Part shown: positions 45,629-55,806 of the stretch, piece by piece
How positions within the stretch are numbered: position 1 is the stretch's first letter
How the letters are laid out: every line of letters starts with the position of its first letter
DNA from: Apirhabdus apintestini
GTDB taxonomy: Bacteria > Pseudomonadota > Gammaproteobacteria > Enterobacterales > Enterobacteriaceae
Length of the DNA: 64,000 bases
Reading direction: 5' to 3'
NCBI GenBank assembly: GCA_033977085.1
Contig: CP138906.1
Location: 1,240,001 to 1,304,000 of the forward strand
The notes under the pieces: generated by a model
The model's input: only the letters and a program-made list of their open reading frames with translations
Told to the model about the DNA's origin: nothing
The model's database searches: none
Position numbers and translations under genes: made by a program

Positions 45629-46624
45629 ATGAACGATAAGGTAATTTTTATAGGGGCGTCTGGTTTTGTTGGGACGCGCCTGGTTGAGAGCGCAAAATCA
45701 GAGTTTGAAATTAAAAATTTTGATAAACAGCAAAGCCATTTTTATCCAGAAATTACTCAGATTGGTGATGTTCGCAATCAAGGCGAGTTAGATGAAGCTT
45801 TAAGAGGGCAAACCACCGTAGTTTTGCTGGCGGCAGAGCATCGTGATGACGTAAGCCCTGTTTCGCTTTACTACGATGTGAATGTCCAGGGCACGCGTAA
45901 CGTTATTGAGGCTATGAATAAAAATGGCGTAAAGAATATCATTTTTACTAGCTCAGTAGCGGTTTATGGCTTAAACAAAGAAAATCCTGATGAAAACCAT
46001 CCCGTAGATCCTTTTAATCACTATGGGAAAAGTAAATGGCAGGCAGAAGACGTTCTCAGAGAATGGTATCAGCAGCAGCCAGAACAACGTTCTTTAACGA
46101 TTATTAGACCAACAGTTATATTTGGTGAGAGTAATAGAGGAAACGTTTATAACTTATTAAAGCAGATCTCCGGCGGTAAATTTGCGATGGTAGGCGCTGG
46201 TACAAATTATAAATCTATGGCTTATGTCGGAAATATTGTTGCGTTTATTAAATATTTATTATCACATAGCCATGCTGGATATGAAGTTTATAATTATATT
46301 GATAAACCTGATTTAAGCATGAACGAATTAGTTGCCCAGGTTGAAATAAGTTTAAATAAGAAAATCCCATCTGTGCATCTTCCCTATGCATTAGGAATGG
46401 TAGGGGGATTCTGCTTTGATGTTCTTAGCCGTATCACTGGGAAAAAGTACGCTATAAGCTCTGTACGTGTCAGGAAATTTTGTGCGACCACTCAGTTTGA
46501 TGCCACGAAGGCACATAACAGCGGATTTAGTGCACCATTTACATTATCTGAAGGATTAGACCGTACTCTGCAATATGAGTTTGTGCAAACTCAGAAAGAT
46601 AATATTACTTTTGTTAGCGAGTAA
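45629..46624 (+). CDS. gnu: Gnu, UDP-/lipid-linked GlcNAc 4-epimerase
   Basis: Intact 331-residue extended short-chain dehydrogenase. Cofactor motif FIGASGFVGTRLVESAKSEF, catalytic FTSSVAVYGLNKE and YGKSKWQAEDVLREW. It is very similar to E. coli Gnu (Z3206, formerly gne), which converts GlcNAc-PP-undecaprenol to GalNAc-PP-undecaprenol, and it holds the same place between wcaM and galF. It thus suggests an O-unit started with GalNAc. A 204-bp AT-rich spacer precedes it with no strong ribosome site; a hairpin follows. Confidence 0.92.
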   Translation: MNDKVIFIGASGFVGTRLVESAKSEFEIKNFDKQQSHFYPEITQIGDVRNQGELDEALRGQTTVVLLAAEHRDDVSPVSLYYDVNVQGTRNVIEAMNKNGVKNIIFTSSVAVYGLNKENPDENHPVDPFNHYGKSKWQAEDVLREWYQQQPEQRSLTIIRPTVIFGESNRGNVYNLLKQISGGKFAMVGAGTNYKSMAYVGNIVAFIKYLLSHSHAGYEVYNYIDKPDLSMNELVAQVEISLNKKIPSVHLPYALGMVGGFCFDVLSRITGKKYAISSVRVRKFCATTQFDATKAHNSGFSAPFTLSEGLDRTLQYEFVQTQKDNITFVSE

Positions 46625-46645
46625 TATTGTTAATTCAGTTGCCTA

Positions 46646-46681
46646 AAATAGCGTTGTTCAATTGAGTCAACGCTATTTCCC
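46646..46681 (+). terminator. Hairpin after gnu, probable terminator
   Basis: Perfect 11-bp stem AAATAGCGTTG / CAACGCTATTT with an 11-nt loop, 20 nt after the gnu stop, followed by CCCTTAATAC. The T tract is short, so termination may be weak. Confidence 0.6.
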
Positions 46682-46839
46682 TTAATACATAGAATAAATC
46701 TGAAAGTCACCAGGTATTATGGCCTGAACCCCTTTATGTTGCTTAAGTAAGCAATATGGGAATCATATTTGGCAGGTTATACTGGCATTGGCATGGCTAA
46801 AGGTTATAATTCACTGATTAATCTGAGCGTGGGGTGGAC

Positions 46840-47729
46840 ATGAGTAATTTAAAAGCAGTTATCCCGGTTGCTGGTTTGGGGATGCATATGCTGCCCGCGA
46901 CCAAGGCAATACCAAAAGAGATGTTGCCTATCGTCGATAAGCCGATGATCCAGTACATCGTTGATGAGATAGTTGCGGCGGGCATTAAAGAAATTGTGCT
47001 GGTTACTCATTCCTCAAAGAACGTCGTTGAAAACCATTTTGATACCTCCTACGAGCTGGAGTCACTGCTGGAGCAGCGGGTTAAGCGCCAGCTGTTAGCG
47101 GAAGTGCAGAATATCTGCCCTCCAGGCGTGACTATTATGAATGTTCGTCAGGCTCAGCCGCTGGGGTTAGGACACTCAATTTTGTGCGCGCGTCCGATCA
47201 TTGGTGATAATCCCTTCGTCGTAGTTTTGCCGGATATTATTCTGGATGATGCCAGTGCCGATCCTCTTCGATATAATTTGGCTGCCATGATTGCCCGCTT
47301 CAACGAGTACGGACGCAGCCAGGTTTTAGCCAGACGGATGCCCGGCGAGCTTTCTGAATACTCTGTTATTACTACCGATAAACCCCTTAAAAATGAAGGG
47401 CAAATTGCTCGCGTAGTGGATTTCATCGAAAAGCCTGATGAACCACAAAGATTGAATTCCGATCTCATGGCCGTTGGGCGCTATGTCCTCTCCGCCGATA
47501 TCTGGCAGGAACTGGAGCACACTGAGCCTGGTGCCTGGGGGCGTGTGCAGCTAACGGATGCCATCGCCGCGCTGAATCAAAAACAGCCGGTTGAGGCGAT
47601 GCTGATGACCGGAGTTAGCTACGACTGCGGTAAAAAATGGGCTATATGCAGGCTTTTGTGAACTACGGATTGCGTAATCTTAAAGAAGGACAGAAGTTCC
47701 GTGAAGGGATTCAGAAGCTGTTGGCTTAG
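46840..47729 (+). CDS. galF: GalF, UTP-glucose-1-phosphate uridylyltransferase-like protein
   Basis: Paralog of GalU with low catalytic activity, thought to modulate UDP-glucose levels; conserved left border of enteric O-antigen loci. Begins MSNLKAVIPVAGLGMHMLPA, with KEMLPIVDKPMIQYIVDEIV and the FIEKPDEPQ region. E. coli GalF has the same G-M-H-M-L-P variation of the usual G-x-GTRMLP motif. A missing A near 47633 (DCGKKMGYMQAFVNYGL) diverts the last 30 residues. The ATG at 46840 is preferred to the GTG at 46834. About 296 residues. Confidence 0.95.
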
Positions 47730-47761
47730 ACAACATATAGAGAGCCATCGATAGTGTTTAT

Positions 47762-47803
47762 ACGGCAGCAGGTTTGCTCCTGACTGCCGTTTTCTTCGTT
47801 TTA
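47762..47803 (+). terminator. Rho-independent terminator after galF
   Basis: ACGGCAG pairs with CTGCCGT around an inner CAGG/CCTG helix, followed by TTTTCTTCGTTTT. It lies 33 nt after the galF stop and separates galF from the O-antigen promoter region. Confidence 0.8.
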
Positions 47804-47879
47804 AATATTGAATTTTTTACAGTTAAAATCGCTTTAAGTAGTTTTATTGTACTTGGTAAGGTTTATGTAATCAGTTGAC

Positions 47880-47914
47880 TGGTAGCTGTAGAGCCAGGGC
47901 GGTAGCGTACCAGT
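47880..47914 (+). promoter_or_regulatory. JUMPstart element with ops core, upstream of the O-antigen locus
   Basis: GGTAGCTGTAGAGCCAGGG followed by the ops core GGCGGTAGCGT (47898-47908), about 48 nt before neuD. It marks the RfaH-dependent leader of the O-antigen operon and the start of the AT-rich accessory segment. Its position between galF and the first O-antigen gene is canonical. Confidence 0.92.
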
Positions 47915-47955
47915 AATATTTTGAGTAATTAAGAATGGTTGAGAATGGTGCTGAA

Positions 47956-48588
47956 ATGAAAAAGAAACTAATCATTATTGGTGCTGGAGGATTTGCAAAA
48001 GCCGTAGTGGATAGCTTGGATCATGATGAATATATCATCGTTGGTTTTCTTGACAAAATTAAATCAGAAAGCCATTTAGGCTATCCTATTTTGGGCGCAT
48101 CTTTAGATGAACTAGAATTTATTGAAGACTATAAGTTCTTTATCGCTATTGGAAATCCCGATCATCGAGATGAATGGTTTACGAAAATAAAAGAGAAGGA
48201 ATTAGAAACTATAAATGTCATAGATAAAACAGCAATTCTTTCGGCCAGAGCAAATTTGGGAACATGCATATATATCGGTAAAATGGCGATTGTAAATTGT
48301 GATTCTTATTTAGAAGATGGCGTTGTTGTGAATACCCGTGCACTAATTGAACATGGAAACCACATATCATATTGTTCAAATATCTCAACAAATGTTGTCT
48401 TAAATGGAGATGTACAAGTAGGTGAAAAGACATTTGTTGGTAGCTGTACCGTGGTAAATGGACAGATAAAGATAGGTAGTTCTAGCATTATAGGTTCAGG
48501 CTCAGTTGTCATCAGAAATATTCCCAATAATGTAGTGGTAGCTGGTTCTCCAACAAGACTATTAAAGGAAAGAAAAAATAATGAATAA
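47956..48588 (+). CDS. neuD: NeuD, sialic acid O-acetyltransferase family protein
   Basis: Intact, about 210 residues. N-terminal Rossmann-like PglD domain (KKKLIIIGAGGFAKAVVDSL) and C-terminal left-handed beta-helix (LIEHGNHISYCSNISTNVVL, VGEKTFVGSCTVVNGQIKIG). It closely resembles E. coli K1 NeuD. The ATG at 47956 is preferred to 47935 because it aligns with K1 NeuD. First gene after the JUMPstart; it overlaps neuB. Its role is in sialic acid production or modification; the exact acetylation target is not visible. Confidence 0.9.
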   Translation: MKKKLIIIGAGGFAKAVVDSLDHDEYIIVGFLDKIKSESHLGYPILGASLDELEFIEDYKFFIAIGNPDHRDEWFTKIKEKELETINVIDKTAILSARANLGTCIYIGKMAIVNCDSYLEDGVVVNTRALIEHGNHISYCSNISTNVVLNGDVQVGEKTFVGSCTVVNGQIKIGSSSIIGSGSVVIRNIPNNVVVAGSPTRLLKERKNNE

Positions 48589-49620
48589 TGTTTATATTGT
48601 GGCAGAAATAGGATGTAATCATAATGGGGATTTCTTATTAGCTAAACAAATGGTAGATGAAGCTAAGATTGCAGGAGTAAATGCAGTAAAGTTTCAGACT
48701 TTTAAGGCTGATAAACTCATATCCAGGTACGCTCCTAAAGCAGAGTATCAAATAAAAGTTACCGGGAATGTTGAGTCTCAGCTTGAAATGACTCGAAAGC
48801 TTGAACTCCCATACGAGGAGTTTATTAAATTGGAAGAATATGCTAAAGAGCTTGGTTTAGATGTATTTTCAACACCTTTTGACTCTGAATCAATAGATTT
48901 CCGGCAACCAGAAATCAAAAAATATGGAAAATCCCATCAGGAGAATTACTTAATCTTCCCTATATTGAAAAAATAGCTCGTTTACCTATAGAAAATAAGA
49001 AGATTGTTTTATCAACAGGCATGGCCACTATTGAAGAAATAAATCTTGCGCTCAAAGTTTTGCATGAGAATGGAGTTAAACCACAAGATATTACTATACT
49101 TCATTGTAATACAGAATATCCCACTCCTTATGAAGATGTAAATTTAAATACAATTTCTGGTTTTAAAGAAATTTATAGTGATTATAATATCGGTTTTTCT
49201 GATCACTCTCCTGGATATTATGCAGGAATCGCTTCTGTAGTTTATGGTATTACTTTTATAGAGAAACATTTCACATTAGATAAAAATTTTGAAGGGCCAG
49301 ATCACAAAGCATCTGTTACACCACATGAATTAAAAATATTGTGTGAAGGTATCCGTGCTGTAGAAAAATCACTTGGAAGTTATAATAAGATTGTTACCAA
49401 TTCCGAGCGGAAGAATAAAATAGTTGCACGAAAATCGATAGTTGCAAAGTGTGGAATTAAAAAAGGAGATATTTATAGTATTGAAAATATTACAACCAAG
49501 CGCCCGGGAAACGGCATTAGCCCTATGTTTTGGTATGATTTATTGGGTAAGGTAGCAGAGAACGATTTTGAAGAAGATGAGCTTATTTCTCATTCAGGGT
49601 TTCGAGAACAAGAGGTGTAG
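48581..49620 (+). CDS. neuB: NeuB, N-acetylneuraminate synthase
   Basis: Condenses ManNAc with phosphoenolpyruvate to Neu5Ac. TIM-barrel start VYIVAEIGCNHNGDFLLAKQ, VKFQTFKADKLISRYAPKAE, IVLSTGMATIEEINLAL, the metal/PEP site region LHCNTEYPTPYEDVNLN and GFSDHSPG. The C-terminal antifreeze-like (SAF) domain carries RKSIVAKCGIKKGD and RPGNGISPMFWYDLLGK. One missing C near 48903 (DFPATRNQKIWKIPSG) splits it; corrected length is 346 residues, the normal size. The start lies inside the end of neuD. Confidence 0.93.
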
Positions 49621-49622
49621 TT

Positions 49623-50885
49623 ATGCCATTTAGGCGAATCGCTATCATACCTGCACGTTCAGGATCTAAAGGGTTACCAAATAAAAATATTTTAATGCTT
49701 GTTGATAAACCTATGATTGCCTATACCATTGAGGCAGCTATAGATTCGGGGCTATTTGATAGAGTTATAGTTTCTACAGATTCTATAGAGTATAAGTATA
49801 TTGCTGAAAGATACGGAGCAGAAGTTCATATACGTAATAAAGAATTAGCATCAGATGCTGCTACTTCATTTATGGTTGTGAAGGACATTTTAGAAAAATA
49901 TCATGATTATGATTATTTTTTTCTTTTACAACCGACTTCCCTTTCCGTAATTCAGAACACATTATTCAAGCAGCAGAACTATTTGAAAGTTCAAATTATG
50001 CTCGCTTTTTGGTTTCCGTAACTGAAAGCGATAAAAGCGCTGATTTAATTAAACCGATAGAAAGCTCTCTGAGTTTAGGTCATTTTGATAAAGATTTTAG
50101 CAACTATCGGAGACAAAATTGCAAGCAATATATGCCTAATGGGGCTATATTTTGTGGCTACCTTGCAGACTATCTTGATAAAAAACATTTTTTTGGTAGT
50201 AATAGTATTGCTTATATCATGACTTATGAGGACTCTATTGATATAGATAATATATTTGATTTTAATGTTGCAATCATGATCCAAAATAAAAAAATAAATC
50301 TATAAACTTAAGAAACATGATTATGCGACGTATTGAGGAGAAGAGAGAATATTTTAAATCGGTATCCCCTATTACTTTCATGGGACATTCAATTTTTGAT
50401 TATTGGAGTATTAAAGTATTAGGTGGTAAACGGATTAATAATTTAGGTATTTCAGGAATAAATAGCCAACAATATTATGAACTGATCTTAAATAAAGGAC
50501 TTATAAGTTCAGTAGGAGAAGATGTCTTTCTGATGATTGGATCTAATGATATTGTTGTTGAGGGGTGGAATGTTGACTATACAATTTATTGGATAAATAA
50601 AATCATCGATAAAATTCATCAAATTAATACTCAGGCAAAAATATATATCTTTTCTATTCCACCGGTTTTGGGGCGTGTAGATAGAGATAATCGCATGATA
50701 GAACATTTAAATGAAAGATTAAGTCAATACATTAACGAGTCTAAAAGGCGATTTTGATTACATTTGACTCTTCTTATTATGATCCATTTGGCAATCTATC
50801 TTACCAATATACTAATGATGGGCTTCATTTTAATGAAGCTGCTTATGATCAGCTTGAGAAAAATATTTTGAGTGTATTCAAGTGA
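49623..50885 (+). CDS. neuA: NeuA, CMP-Neu5Ac synthetase with C-terminal SGNH esterase domain
   Basis: Activates Neu5Ac with CTP. The N-terminal domain starts RRIAIIPARSGSKGLPNKNI, followed by PMIAYTIEAAIDSGLFDRVI, LLQPTSPFR and PNGAIFCGYLADYL. The C-terminal domain is an SGNH hydrolase: ITFMGHSIFDYW (Ser block), VFLMIGSNDIVV (Asn block) and YTNDGLHFNEAAYDQLEKN (Asp/His block). This matches the two-domain NeuA of E. coli K1, whose C-terminal part removes O-acetyl groups from sialic acid. Three homopolymer losses (C near 49943, A near 50292, A near 50747) make it look like separate genes. About 420 residues after correction. The stop overlaps the GTG start of neuC. Confidence 0.88.
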
Positions 50886-52042
50886 AAAAGAAATTATTAT
50901 ATGTAACGGGCTCGCGGGCAGAATACGGCATCTTGAAAAGATTATTGCTAAAACTAAAATCTGATGATTCTATTGAGCTATCTATAATAGCAACTGGGAT
51001 GCATTGTGATAAGAGATATGGACTGACATATAAGGTCATTGAGGAAGATGGATTCATCGTTGATGAATTATTTGATATTGATATTAACAATAAAAATAAC
51101 TCTGAAATATTAACATCAATGGCTAATTGCCAGAAATTATTTGGAGCTTATTTTGAAAAGAATAAATTTGATGCGCTAATGATCCTTGGTGATCGGTATG
51201 AGATATTCTCAGTAGCCGTTGCTGCAGCAATGCATAATATACCAATCATCCATTTCCATGGTGGAGAAAAAACTTTAGGTAATTATGATGAGTTTATACG
51301 GCATGCGATAACAAAAATGTCTCGCCTGCATTTAGCCTCTACTGAGGAATATAAAAATAGGATTGTCCAAATGGGTGAGGATCCTCATAATGTATTCAAT
51401 ATTGGAGCTTTAGGCGCAGAAAATGCATTATTAATGAAACTTCCTTCTAAACAGGAGCTTGAAGACAAGTTTGGATTATTATCACAACCATATTTTATGG
51501 TGGTATTTCACTCCGAAACTTTAACTCAAACATCTGTTCTGTCCCAACTGGATGAGCTATTGCAAGCATTGGGGAATTTTAATCATGAATACGATTTTAT
51601 ATTTATAGGTTCAAATTCTGATACAGGCGCGGATGAAATAACTAGAAATATTATTGATTTTTGTAAGGTGAATAATTCCAGGTTTTTTAAATCTATACGG
51701 CCAGAAGAATATCTTGCATTAAATAAATATTCTTGCGGGTTAATAGGTAATTCTTCTTCAGGATTAATTGAAATTCCATCGTTCTCTATCCCAACTATAA
51801 ACATAGGTGATCGTCAGAAAGGGCGGGTTCGTGGGGATACGGTCATCGACTGTGGTTGTAAAGTAGAAGAAATTGAAAATGCGATACTTTTAAGTCAGCA
51901 GCTAAAAAATTCAGATAGCATAAAGAACATCGTCAACCCTTATTATAAAGATAATGTTCTTGAAAGCGCAATGAAAGCCATCAAGAATTTTCTTGATTCC
52001 AATGTTGAGCCTTATAAAGATTTTTATGATCTTAAAATATGA
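50882..52042 (+). CDS. neuC: NeuC, hydrolysing UDP-GlcNAc 2-epimerase
   Basis: Makes ManNAc from UDP-GlcNAc, the first committed step to Neu5Ac. Intact at 386 residues with a GTG start overlapping the neuA stop. It begins KKKLLYVTGSRAEYGILKRL and contains MILGDRYEIFSVAVAAAMHN, IIHFHGGEKTLGNYDEFIRH, GLIGNSSSGLIEIPSFSIPT and INIGDRQKGRVRGD. These are family signatures shared with K1 NeuC. It completes the neuD-B-A-C order known from sialic acid capsule and O-antigen loci. Confidence 0.93.
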   Translation: MKKKLLYVTGSRAEYGILKRLLLKLKSDDSIELSIIATGMHCDKRYGLTYKVIEEDGFIVDELFDIDINNKNNSEILTSMANCQKLFGAYFEKNKFDALMILGDRYEIFSVAVAAAMHNIPIIHFHGGEKTLGNYDEFIRHAITKMSRLHLASTEEYKNRIVQMGEDPHNVFNIGALGAENALLMKLPSKQELEDKFGLLSQPYFMVVFHSETLTQTSVLSQLDELLQALGNFNHEYDFIFIGSNSDTGADEITRNIIDFCKVNNSRFFKSIRPEEYLALNKYSCGLIGNSSSGLIEIPSFSIPTINIGDRQKGRVRGDTVIDCGCKVEEIENAILLSQQLKNSDSIKNIVNPYYKDNVLESAMKAIKNFLDSNVEPYKDFYDLKI

Positions 52043-52062
52043 AGTATTGCCGGTTGAATTCC

Positions 52063-53343
52063 ATGTCTTTACTTAAAAATTCGAGTATTTATCTTTTTTC
52101 TAATATTTTAAATGCTTTAGTTCCTTTCTTATTATTACCAATTCTGACACATAAATTATCTCCCGAAGGTTATGGAGAGATCGCAATGTTTCAGACATTA
52201 GTCAGTGGATTGGCTGCTTTAACAGGCCTTAATACAATTGGCGCCGCTAATCGTTGTTATTACGATGATTTAACGAGCGATGAATTAAAAAAATATAACG
52301 GGGCATGTTTTCATGTCTTGGCTATAAGTTCATTTTTATTAATTCTTTTGGGAGGAATATTCTCTGCTTCTTTGAGTAAATGGTTAAGCATTCCTGTATC
52401 TTGGATCTTTTTGCAATAATTGTATCCGCTGGTAATTTTATTATTCAATTTAGACTTGGACAGTGGCAAATACGAGGGCGGGCGTGGCGCTTTGGAATGT
52501 TTCAGGTCTCACAAAGTTTATTACTGTTTCTCCTTACGATTGCTTTTCTATTATACTTTGGGTTCGGCGCTGCTAGTCGAATAAATGCTATGATTTTGGC
52601 GGCATGCTCTATTTTCTATTTTTTCATTCATAACTCTCTATAAAGAAAATTTATTAGCTCTAATGAGTTTTCGTATAGAGTTCATTAAGGATACTTTAAA
52701 ATTTGGAGTTCCTTTAGTTCCACATATTATTGGTATTTTCTTCTTAAGTGCAATAGATAGGATATTAATTAATAATAAACTTGGTGTAGGTGAAGCTGGA
52801 ATATATATGTTGGGTTTCCAGTTAAGTCTAGGTATGGTTGTTATTTTTGATGCAATAAATAAAGCTCTTATTCCTTGGCTTTTCAGAATATTATCAGCAA
52901 ATGATATAGAGAAAATTAGCCAATTGGTTCGCTTTACTTATTTTTATTTTATAATTTTGGCGTTCTTGGGAGGACTATCATTTTGGATTGGACCATATAT
53001 TGTTAGATGGCTGGCAGGCTCTGAATATCAACAGGCTACTTCCGTTATTGGCTGGCTATGTCTAGGTCAGGCTTTTAATGGAATGTATCTAATGGTGACG
53101 AACTATCTTTTTTATGCTAAACGAACTGGAAGGTTATCGATTGTAACGATTTCTTGTGGAGTCTTAAATATATTGTTGTTGATTTCTTTTATGAAATACA
53201 ATGGCATTATCGGCGTTGCTATGGCTTTTGCATTATCAATGTTTATAAGATTTATCTCCACATGGATTTTGGTTTTGAAACTCAATATAATATCATGGCG
53301 TTTCTTAATTAAGAAAAAATGTAAGTGTCAATATATTAATTGA
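52063..53343 (+). CDS. wzx: Wzx, O-antigen flippase
   Basis: PST-family integral membrane flippase of about 427 residues with roughly 12 hydrophobic segments. Starts MSLLKNSSIYLFSNILNALV, then PFLLLPILTHKLSPEGYGEI, a classical flippase N-terminus. The middle has DTLKFGVPLVPHIIGIFFLS and ISFMKYNGIIGVAMAFALSM lies near the end. Frameshifts near 52412 (T run) and 52640 break it. The start at 52063 is preferred to the ATG overlapping the neuC stop at 52039. It would move the sialylated O-unit across the inner membrane; specificity cannot be read from sequence. Confidence 0.85.
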
Positions 53344-54469
53344 AGTAGTAAAAGCTAATTCCTTCACCTTCACCGTCATCTTTAACTAGCTACTTTAATT
53401 ATATTATCAGTAATAACAGACGTATGTTTTTTTAATGAAAGCTTCATTCATTTAAAAAATAGGTAAAAGAAAATTCCCACTGTGCAGCCTTTGGATTTTC
53501 TATGTAAACTGGAATGATACGCTGTGCAAAAATTTACCATTCAGTGCTATAAGCTAGAATTTTCATGATATAACTGTACTGAGTAGAAGCATGTATGCTA
53601 TTAGCGCGATACTCAGTGTCATAAATCGATGTCAGCAGTTGTAACTGCACAGGTTGGTCGAGCATAAAGATTTTAAAATAATTTTAAATGTAGGCAGTCA
53701 GCGACATGATAGGAATGAGAAGCATATGCATCGTATTTACGAACTGCTAAGATTTAATTTTCTTTATAAAGAGCGGCTATGTTTATTGGTGTGTAACTTA
53801 GCACTATTGGCAATGTCCAAGGCTATGAACTAGAGCGATTCATTGAGTTATTTGGACTGTGACAGGTGTTTGCGTACCTTCAATTACGTGAAGAATTTTA
53901 ATCGTAACGTGCTGAGAATAGGAGTTAACCTTAATATTTTAGCATAACGATTGTTAATGATAATGGACAGGATAAGGTAAATTGGGAACTCCACTCTCAA
54001 GCTAAGGATTGTTAATGAGAAATACTAGTGCCGCTAATGTTAAGGTAATTAGTTGAAAGCCTTGGTGCTATATTGGCATTAATAAAACCAGTAGAGCTAA
54101 TGCGAAATGTGTTGGTCGAACTCTTTAATAGCAAATATCGGACGACAATTCAGGATTTTTATTTGTACTGAGAACAGAATGAAGTAAGAGGAATCTTGTA
54201 GCGCTGGTTGAGTGAATGCAATAGTCTCATGAGTTCCTAAATAATCTAACGCCGAGAGAGTAGTGGCTGGTGTTTGAAAAATCGATAGTCTCAAAAGTGC
54301 CTGAAACGGATTTAAGTGTGCATGTATTTATATATGAACACAATTTCATAAGACCGTTTATTCTTTTCTCTCTAAATTGATAACTATGTAAAATCATCAG
54401 CGATTTAATTAGAAACTATTTGTTCAATTTTTTTAAAAGGTACCATCCGCTGATGGAAGGGATATTTTA
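53344..54469. other. 1.13-kb AT-rich stretch without a recognisable gene, between wzx and wzy
   Basis: Stops are dense in all six frames. The longest open frame is 65 codons on the minus strand (54097-54294), with no family signature or ribosome site. Restoring one base here and there does not give a recognisable protein, unlike elsewhere in the locus. Two loosely similar segments (ATAGTCTCATGAGTTCCTAA near 54220 and ATAGTCTCAAAAGTGCCTGA near 54285) and two copies of ATTGTTAATGA (near 53949 and 54007) are present. It may be a decayed gene or mobile element. Confidence 0.6.
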
Positions 54470-55806
54470 GTGAAGATAAATATATTTAATCTATTAAGAA
54501 TTTCACTGTTGAGTTTTACCGTTATTCTTATGATATTTAATAGTCTTGGTATCAATGTGACTACTTTTGGGCTAATCATTCTTTTTTGTATTTAGGAACA
54601 ATATTTTTTATAGACCATTAGAGTATGCAAATAATCTTATGTTTTTTATTATTATTGTTCCAATGTTAATTGGGGGGCATTAATAGAAAATGGGACATAT
54701 CTTTTTGAAATTGATACTTATAGTCATTGGAACGGAACTTTTATAAATAACCTTTTCTTTTCAATGTTTTTTATTGAATTATTACTTATAAATAAAAGTA
54801 AAGTAAAAAATAAATTGGTGTTTAGCGTCGGGAAAATTTATATAGAGGGTTTTATTGTTGTTTCTATATTTGTTCTTTATATTGCTTTTTTAAAAACAGG
54901 AATACCATTACTTAATGGGGTGCATCGTTCAGTTTATTTTAGTTCAATTGTTCCGGGATATATAAACTTACTGAAGGGGCGATTGAGTTTTGTCTGTTTG
55001 GTTTTAGGTGTTTATTACTTTACTTATAAGCATAAAAGATTCTTGATATATTTTATGCTTATTGTTCTATACCACATATTATGCTCAATAAAGGGAGGGA
55101 GTTACTCATAGTAATTTACTGTTTTTATCTACCATCCACATTGTATTACACTGTAAGGGTACCTGAGCAAAATAAAAATAAAATCTATCGAAAAATTCAA
55201 TGGGGGCTAATGTTTTTTATAGTAGCTATCTTTTCTGTTGTCTTTTTTAACTATCAAACTGTCGAAAATTATGATCGTGATACTACTGCTTTAGAAAAGA
55301 TACAAAAGAGAATAGAAGCTGCTGGTCAGATTTGGTGGGTGATTAATGATGAGCACCAAGTGTCTGAGCAATTACGATGGGACAAGTTTACGGATAATTT
55401 AATAGAAGGTAATGATAAATTTGATCAAGGAATGAATCAATTGATGAATGAAGTTGTCCCGAGGAAAATCCTCAATTCTTGGCGCTCATCTGAGAACCGA
55501 GGAAGGAGCTTGGCGAATGGTTTTCCAGCAATAGGCTATTATTATTTTGGCTATTTTGGTGTGATAATGTTGTTAATTATTACTGGTACAATTATTATTA
55601 TAATAAAAAATGACATTTTATCTTCATTTATAAGTGGCGATATCCTTTCTTTTCTTTTTATTGGCCCAATATTAGAACTAGTAATAAGAATGGTTGCTCA
55701 AGGTGATATCAACCTATTTTTTGAGGGGAGAACGCTGGCAATAGTCTTTGCATATATTACTTATGGGTTAATGAAGCGTGCGATGATTAGGTCAAAAACA
55801 TTATGA
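54470..55806 (+). CDS. wzy: Wzy, probable O-antigen polymerase
   Basis: Multi-pass membrane protein placed where a Wzy is expected, and no other candidate exists in the locus. The GTG at 54470 follows a GGAAGGGA ribosome site. N-terminal VKINIFNLLRISLLSFTVIL is hydrophobic; later helices include GFIVVSIFVLYIAFLKTGIP, IQWGLMFFIVAIFSVVFFNY and YYYFGYFGVIMLLIITGTII. A large hydrophilic loop (about DRDTTALEKIQKRIEAAGQI to NSWRSSENRGRSLANGFPAI) before the last helices is typical of O-antigen polymerases. Frameshifts near 54588, 54650-54690 and 55100 break it into pieces. Corrected length about 445 residues. Confidence 0.75.

Noticed and set aside
50317..50757. Stand-alone SGNH hydrolase gene
   Set aside because: It is the C-terminal domain of the two-domain NeuA, separated by A-run losses on both sides.
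54097..54294. 65-codon minus-strand frame in the wzx-wzy gap
   Set aside because: No family signature, no ribosome site and antisense to the operon; likely chance.
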